Source of the DNA: a bacterium
GTDB taxonomy: Bacteria; SZUA-79; Acidulodesulfobacterales; Acidulodesulfobacteraceae
DNA: 8,902 nucleotides
Reading direction: 5' to 3'
Assembly (NCBI GenBank): GCA_021784835.1
Contig: JAJYHI010000065.1
Coordinates: 1 to 8,902 of the forward strand
Part shown: positions 5,405 to 8,902 of the stretch, in pieces
Numbering within the stretch: position 1 is the stretch's first letter
How the letters are laid out: every line of letters starts with the position of its first letter
Translations under genes and position numbers: made by a program
Notes under the pieces: generated by a model
The model's database searches: none
Told to the model about the DNA's origin: nothing
The model's input: only the letters and a program-made list of their open reading frames with translations

Positions 5405-5875
5405 TTATTTTGGCTTGACATCAACCCATTCAGAAAATACCTGCCGCAAATCATGGATTCTTAAATCTTTCAGTCCGGCGTTTCGGCAGGCGGTATGAAA
5501 GGAATGCTTGAAATCGCCTAATTTAACGCCGTTGTTATTAAATACATATAAACAAAGTCCTGAATTTTATCAATGCTACTTAAAAGTGCTTTAAAGGGTT
5601 TAGAAATAGGGATATAGCGATCATATTTAGTCTTAGTCCCTTTAATTGCTACAATGTCGTTCTTTAAGTCTATATTGTCCCATTTAAGATTTAATGCTTC
5701 GCCTTTGCGGCAGCCTGTGTAAATTAGAAAAGTTATTAAATCTTTTGTCAGCATAAATTGCCGAAGCTATCTCTTGGGCGGTTTCTTTATCTTTCGTTTT
5801 GCAGGAATATTGATATAGCTTGTTATCTAACCTGAATTTGCACCAGAAAACCTGCCCTCTTTTATAAATATTCAT
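5405..5875 (-). pseudogene. Tyrosine recombinase/phage-type integrase, decayed
   Basis: Three pieces of one site-specific recombinase are in order. The N-terminus (from ATG 5875) begins MNIYKRGQVFWCKF and reads into an ASAIYA helix, typical of the integrase N-terminal domain. The middle, core-binding part is missing: near 5741-5755 the frame jumps to LTKDLITFLIYTGCRKGEALNLKW (first catalytic Arg) and KGTKTKYDRYIP (beta-hairpin Lys). Near 5545-5550 an extra two bases (TATA) shift the frame again. Restoring it gives FHTACRNAGLKDLRIHDLRQ, the HxxR box with its following His changed to Gln. The frame then leaves the family (VDVKPK) and stops at 5405, before the catalytic Tyr. About 155 of an expected 350-400 residues remain; it cannot be active. 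It lies 123 nt past the 3' end of tRNA-Arg(ACG), the usual place for an integrase. Confidence 0.88.
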
Positions 5876-5885
5876 ATGTAAAAAA

Positions 5886-5907
5886 TGTATCCTAAATTGT
5901 ATCTAAA
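5886..5907. repeat. Direct repeats between the integrase and the tRNA
   Basis: TGTATCCTAAA (5886-5896) and TGTATCTAAA (5898-5907) lie 12 bp apart, just upstream of the integrase start. Short direct repeats here could be arm-type integrase binding sites of an att region. The rest of 5908-5998 is AT-rich with nothing recognised. Confidence 0.35.
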
Positions 5908-5998
5908 GTTCGTTAAAATTGATTAAATTTTATCAAAATTAAGAAATTATGTTAAGATGAAATATTGCTTGAAATGCCTTAAATACTGCTGTTTTGAA

Positions 5999-6075
5999 TG
6001 GTGCGCCCAGAGGGATTCGAACCCCCGGCCTGCAGATTCGTAGTCTGACGCTCTATCCAGCTGAGCTATGGGCGC
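5999..6075 (-). tRNA. tRNA-Arg (anticodon ACG)
   Basis: Complete cloverleaf on the minus strand. The acceptor stem GCGCCCA/TGGGCGC is perfect, with D stem GCTC/GAGC, anticodon loop CTACGAA (ACG) and T loop TTCGAAT. The discriminator A is followed by an encoded CCA (5999-6001). ACG is read as ICG after A34 deamination and decodes CGN codons. The top anticodon-stem pair is a T-C mismatch; the rest is regular. Its 3' end faces the dead integrase, so it was probably the element's integration target. Confidence 0.96.
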
Positions 6076-6156
6076 TTTTAGATTTGCGGTATAGCAAAAA
6101 TAGGGACTAAGGGGCTTGCCGTTAGCGTAATTCTTATTATTACTATGCTTTAATAA

Positions 6157-6185
6157 TTGATTTTATATTATTAATTATATATAAT
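6157..6185 (+). promoter_or_regulatory. Sigma70-type promoter for tRNA-Arg(CCT)
   Basis: TTGATT (6157-6162) and TATAAT (6180-6185) are exactly 17 bp apart and precede the plus-strand tRNA by 63 nt. This is the best-formed promoter in the window. Confidence 0.6.
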
Positions 6186-6248
6186 AGTTTGGCGTAACGC
6201 AAATTAAATAATCATTTTTAGCCGTTTTACATAATCCGCTTTTTACCC

Positions 6249-6325
6249 GCCCCCGTAGCTCAGTAGGATAGAGCAGAGGTTTCCTAAACCTTTGGTCATC
6301 GGTTCGATTCCGGTCGGGGGCACCA
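6249..6325 (+). tRNA. tRNA-Arg (anticodon CCT)
   Basis: Complete cloverleaf. The acceptor stem GCCCCCG/CGGGGGC is perfect, with D stem GCTC/GAGC, anticodon loop TTCCTAA (CCU) and T loop TTCGATT. Discriminator A plus encoded CCA end at 6325. It decodes the AGG codon. It is divergent from tRNA-Arg(ACG), with 173 nt between their 5' ends. The following 6326-6446 holds only AT-rich sequence and a 12-bp palindrome ATAGATATCTAT (6406-6417). Confidence 0.96.
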
Positions 6326-6446
6326 CTAAAAACCCTATAAATACTTTTTCAGACCGAGTCAAGAAATTTTATATTCATTATAAATTTTATAAGGTTTATT
6401 TGACGATAGATATCTATTATTATTTAAAGATGCACGGAGACAATAT

Positions 6447-6971
6447 TTATCGAATATTTTGTTTTATGGCTGCCCGCGCAATTTCTTTTAATTCATTAAT
6501 TCTTACAACGGCCTCCCCTCTCAATGGAAAATGCATGACATAGAATTTCGTTTCGCCGATAGATTCTTTTTGCCAGCCAAATGTAAAATCTTTTGAATTT
6601 ATATATTTTTCATAAGTTATTTTGCCGATAAAACAGGCTACTTTAGGCTTCTGCTCTTTTATTATTGAACAAATCTTTTTACGCCCCTGTAATTCTTCGC
6701 CGGTACGAATTTCGGAAACATCACGGGTGGGCCTGTTGATAATATTTAAGAATCCCAATTTATAGAATTTATTAAACTTAGTGTTGTATAATAATCTTAA
6801 TGAGTCGTCGTCCTTAAGTTCATTCCTTTTTTCTCTGATAATCCCGGCATCGGAAAGAAGATACCAAAACATTTTATTATTGGAAAACGGTACGCCTTTA
6901 TCGTATGACCCAAAATGTGGATTGATGCCTATAAAAAGTATTTGCGGTTTTTTGTATTGATAGCGAATCAT
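6447..6971 (-). CDS. Mug/TDG-like DNA glycosylase (uracil-DNA glycosylase superfamily)
   Basis: 174 residues, a usual Mug length. The product should flip out and excise mispaired or damaged pyrimidines (U or T opposite G, ethenocytosine) in base-excision repair. The order of landmarks fits Mug: ILFIGINPH (motif 1; Asn17 is the expected catalytic residue), GVPFSNNKMFWYLLSDAGI, then LGFLNIINRPTRDVSEIRTGEE and PKVACFIGKITYEKY. The second active-site loop, normally NPSG, is here HFPLRGEA (147-154), a clear departure that may change base or strand preference. It starts 2 nt after the stop of the DUF488 gene, so the two are translated from one message, and it is the last gene of the minus-strand string. 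It is not a typical family 1, 4 or 5 uracil-DNA glycosylase. Confidence 0.8.
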   Translation of the reverse strand: MIRYQYKKPQILFIGINPHFGSYDKGVPFSNNKMFWYLLSDAGIIREKRNELKDDDSLRLLYNTKFNKFYKLGFLNIINRPTRDVSEIRTGEELQGRKKICSIIKEQKPKVACFIGKITYEKYINSKDFTFGWQKESIGETKFYVMHFPLRGEAVVRINELKEIARAAIKQNIR

Positions 6972-6973
6972 AT

Positions 6974-7501
6974 TTAAGCCGCCGGATATATAAACTTTCC
7001 GTTTCGCATTTTCAAAAAGGGCGTCAGCAAATGTTCTTTCGGAGGCATGCGGTTAATTATATCAAGCACAAGCCAACCTTTTTTGGTAAGGACATCTGCG
7101 ATGAGAGAGCGGTGGCATCGCCATGGCACGGCTTCGGCGCACATAATAGCAGTTTTTTTCAGCGATGCTATTTTTATAAGTTCGTCTAATCCTTCCAAGA
7201 ATTCCTGCGTCGACATATAATCAGCAAATCCCCTAAATGAAAGATTATGCCAGCCGAGATTTATTGAATCTTTGTTTGCACGCCGCAAACCGCCAAGTTT
7301 TTCGATGTGCTCGTATCCTATGTGTTCTTTATTTAAAGACTCCTTAAGGGTTTTGGCATTGAATTGCGGATTGTAACGCGACATAGGTATGGACCTGATA
7401 TCGACAACTTCCGCAATGCCTTGCGCATTAAGGAGTTCTATGAATTCGCCCATTGACCGCGTAGAGTGTCCTATGGTAAATATTAATGGTCCTTTTGCCA
7501 T
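6974..7501 (-). CDS. DUF488 (YeaO-like) family protein
   Basis: 175 residues, full length for DUF488 (PF04343), a family of unknown reaction that includes E. coli YeaO. The family signature is complete: FTIGHSTR (8-15), VVDIRSIPMSRYNPQFN (32-48), KLGGLR (68-73), and MCAEAVPWRCHRSLIA (120-135) with Cys121, Cys129, His130 and Arg131, which look like an active site or metal site. No signal peptide or membrane helix, so cytoplasmic. No Shine-Dalgarno is visible before ATG 7501, and the gene upstream ends 28 nt away. The Mug-like glycosylase follows after 2 nt, which suggests a joint role in nucleic-acid repair; this is inference from linkage only. Confidence 0.85.
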   Translation of the reverse strand: MAKGPLIFTIGHSTRSMGEFIELLNAQGIAEVVDIRSIPMSRYNPQFNAKTLKESLNKEHIGYEHIEKLGGLRRANKDSINLGWHNLSFRGFADYMSTQEFLEGLDELIKIASLKKTAIMCAEAVPWRCHRSLIADVLTKKGWLVLDIINRMPPKEHLLTPFLKMRNGKFIYPAA

Positions 7502-7529
7502 AAATAATGCGGAAAAATGAGGTAATTTT

Positions 7530-7874
7530 CTATTTTTTTGCCGTATTGCTCTCGATATCCATTAAAACCAATATCAGCTCGGCATACGCCCATATTAATA
7601 AAAATATCAATATCGTAATAATAATCCCGCCTAACAAAGAGAAGAAAAACGACGAAAGCGCAGACAAGAAATTAAATTTGCCGGCACCGAACATCTCCGC
7701 CATTTTTCCGGCCTCGTCCGCCCATACGAACGACATAATCAAAGTGCCGATTAAGCCCACGACGAGATATACTAAAGCAATAATTTTCAAAATAAATGCG
7801 ATAAGAGAAAGCGCCGGATATTTTGAATCGTTGTTCAGCGTGCCTTTAAATTTAAAATAAGATACGTAATTCAT
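7530..7874 (-). CDS. Small two-helix membrane protein (DUF4282-like)
   Basis: 114 residues with two long hydrophobic segments (about 22-50 and 72-104) joined by a short Glu/Lys/Gly loop, so a hairpin in the inner membrane with both ends probably on the same side. The end WAYAELILVLMDIESNT resembles the conserved C-terminal part of DUF4282-type proteins, whose function is unknown. An AGGAGGAG ribosome site (core complement 7885-7889) lies 10 nt before ATG 7874. It sits between the nitroreductase (42-nt gap) and DUF488 (28-nt gap) in the same direction and may be co-transcribed with them. An ORF on the opposite strand over this gene is a shadow. Confidence 0.75.
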   Translation of the reverse strand: MNYVSYFKFKGTLNNDSKYPALSLIAFILKIIALVYLVVGLIGTLIMSFVWADEAGKMAEMFGAGKFNFLSALSSFFFSLLGGIIITILIFLLIWAYAELILVLMDIESNTAKK

Positions 7875-7916
7875 AAATTTTTCTCCTCCTAAAATATTTA
7901 AAGGTTAGTTTTAATA

Positions 7917-8579
7917 TTATTCATAATATTTCAGAAAACTATCAACCTTTATCCTTTCCGTTTTTATATTATTTATCGGGCTTTCTTTTTTATAATATCC
8001 TATCGTAATGCCTAAAAGGAATTTTTCGCTGTTTCCGAGTTTAAAAGCTTCTCTTAAAATATCGGGATACCTGACTAAATACGCCTGCGGACAGGCGCCA
8101 AGCCCGAGGTCGTGGGCGGTCAAAAGAATATTTTGGACAAACATCCCGCAATCGAGAGTGGACCAGTGCCCTAATTTCTCGTTCATATATATGAAAATTG
8201 CAGTTTCCGAACCGAAAAAAAGATAATTATTCAGCGATATTTCCCTTCTTTTTTCTTCGTCGTCCCTTAGAATCCCGAGAGATTCATATCTATGTTTCCC
8301 GGCTTCGAAAATATTTTTGGACTGTTCCTCCGGCCAGAACTCCGGAAAAGGAAAATCTGGATTGCCCTGATTGCCCTCCCGCGCCAGCTTATATATTTTT
8401 TCTTTGATGAATTCCGACGTTTTCCCTGTCGAAACGGCAACTTTCCAAGGCTGAGAATTAGCCCACGACGGTGCGTGGGAAGAAATTTCTATTAGTTTAA
8501 TAATTAAATCTTTAGGTACGGGTATGTTTTTAAAATCCCTCTTGGAAGAACGGCCGACAATGCATTCTTTTAACTCCAT
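7917..8579 (-). CDS. Nitroreductase-family flavoprotein
   Basis: 220 residues of the FMN-dependent nitroreductase fold, which reduces nitro groups, quinones or related acceptors with NAD(P)H; the physiological substrate is usually unknown. Visible are the N-terminal FMN contact RSSKRDF (10-16), SWANSQPWK (38-46), a central helix with LDCGMFVQNILLTAHDLGLG, GACPQAY (161-167) and LLGITIGY (188-195). It is full length with no breaks, and cytoplasmic. GGGAGGGG (complement 8584-8591) gives a strong ribosome site 4-6 nt before ATG 8579, placed in the 15-nt gap after panB, so the two genes form an operon. Specific assignment (for example nitrobenzoate or nitrophenol reductase) is not possible from the sequence. 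Confidence 0.9.
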   Translation of the reverse strand: MELKECIVGRSSKRDFKNIPVPKDLIIKLIEISSHAPSWANSQPWKVAVSTGKTSEFIKEKIYKLAREGNQGNPDFPFPEFWPEEQSKNIFEAGKHRYESLGILRDDEEKRREISLNNYLFFGSETAIFIYMNEKLGHWSTLDCGMFVQNILLTAHDLGLGACPQAYLVRYPDILREAFKLGNSEKFLLGITIGYYKKESPINNIKTERIKVDSFLKYYE

Positions 8580-8594
8580 TTATCCCCTCCCGCT

Positions 8595-8902
8595 TTATTT
8601 ATATATGTTTTCTTCTGCAGGAAACGCGCCGTTTTTAACTTCCTCTCTGTATGCTTTTAATCCGTCTATCAGCAAAGAACGAGAATCCGCAAACTTCTTG
8701 ACAAATTTAGGAGGCTTTTGGGGCAGCATTCCGACGGCATCGTAAAATACCAGAACCTGTCCGTCGGTAAATCTCCCCGCGCCTATACCGATTGTCGGGA
8801 TATTAATATTATTCTGAACGCTCAGCGCCGCTTCTTCCGGCATCGCTTCCAATACTATCATAAATGCGCCTGCATCTTCCAGTGCTTTAGCGTCATCGAC
8901 AA
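8595..8902 (-). CDS. panB: 3-methyl-2-oxobutanoate hydroxymethyltransferase, C-terminal part (cut by window edge)
   Basis: PanB transfers a hydroxymethyl group from 5,10-methylenetetrahydrofolate to 2-oxoisovalerate, giving ketopantoate, the first committed step to pantothenate and CoA. About 101 C-terminal residues are visible, from VDDAKALEDAGA to ENIYK. Signature parts are VLEAMP (its Glu matches the catalytic Glu181 of E. coli PanB), the strongly conserved IPTIGIGAG, DGQVLV, PKFVKKFAD and the closing EEVKNGAFPAEEN. The frame is open to the window edge at 8902, so the start lies outside. The Met at 8861 is internal, not a start. The nitroreductase begins 15 nt downstream on the same strand. 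Confidence 0.95.
   Translation of the reverse strand, partial: VDDAKALEDAGAFMIVLEAMPEEAALSVQNNINIPTIGIGAGRFTDGQVLVFYDAVGMLPQKPPKFVKKFADSRSLLIDGLKAYREEVKNGAFPAEENIYK

Noticed and set aside
6326..6446. Terminator for the minus-strand gene string or the tRNA.
   Set aside because: Only AT-rich palindromes (for example ATAGATATCTAT) are present; no GC stem with a T-run.
6292..6543. Plus-strand ORF of 83 residues.
   Set aside because: It starts inside tRNA-Arg(CCT) and ends antisense to the Mug-like gene.
8008..8745. Plus-strand ORFs opposite the nitroreductase and panB.
   Set aside because: They are shadows of strongly conserved minus-strand genes.

Overview
The window is a visibly AT-rich stretch (by eye roughly two thirds A+T) of a Gram-negative bacterial chromosome. 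Several products carry Sec signal peptides for a periplasm: a c-type cytochrome, a Spy/CpxP-like protein and a Tyr/Trp-rich protein. The two-component proteins resemble the acid-responsive ArsRS type. An AT-rich acidophilic deltaproteobacterium-like lineage would fit, but that is a guess from composition and gene style, not a placement.

Left part (1-5147). A compact nested inverted-repeat element (19-193) lies before an orphan membrane histidine kinase (311-1591). Next come a decayed HAD-type phosphatase gene (1667-2142), a convergent monoheme cytochrome c gene (2186-2647, minus) and a Tyr/Trp-rich secreted protein with an Arg/His-rich repetitive tail (2799-3440, minus). A divergent Spy/CpxP-like gene (3779-4321) is followed by an OmpR-type response regulator (4470-5147). 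The regulator is followed by only the first 40 bases of a histidine kinase gene. Those bases match the start of the kinase at 311 (39 of 41 nt, counting one base upstream). The kinase in turn keeps a relic of the regulator's last codons. So two copies of one regulator-kinase operon seem to have lost opposite halves.

Middle part (5131-6325) is a recombination scar: the kinase stub, a segment of about 50% GC with a 24-bp tandem repeat, and a broken tyrosine recombinase gene (5405-5875, minus). The recombinase lies just downstream of a tRNA-Arg(ACG) gene (minus). A second tRNA-Arg, anticodon CCU, diverges from it on the plus strand. This is the usual layout of an integrative element at a tRNA, here dead.

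Right part (6447-8902, minus) is an ordinary tightly packed gene string read right to left: panB (pantothenate synthesis, cut by the window edge), a nitroreductase, a small two-helix membrane protein, a DUF488 (YeaO-like) protein and a Mug-like uracil/thymine-DNA glycosylase. The last two are 2 nt apart.

Functionally, the left side reads as an envelope-stress or metal/acid response neighbourhood: sensor kinase, regulator, Spy-like periplasmic protein and other secreted proteins. The right side is metabolism plus base-damage repair. The most unusual items are the 175-bp nested inverted-repeat element, the reciprocally split two-component operon and the foreign GC-rich segment beside the dead integrase.
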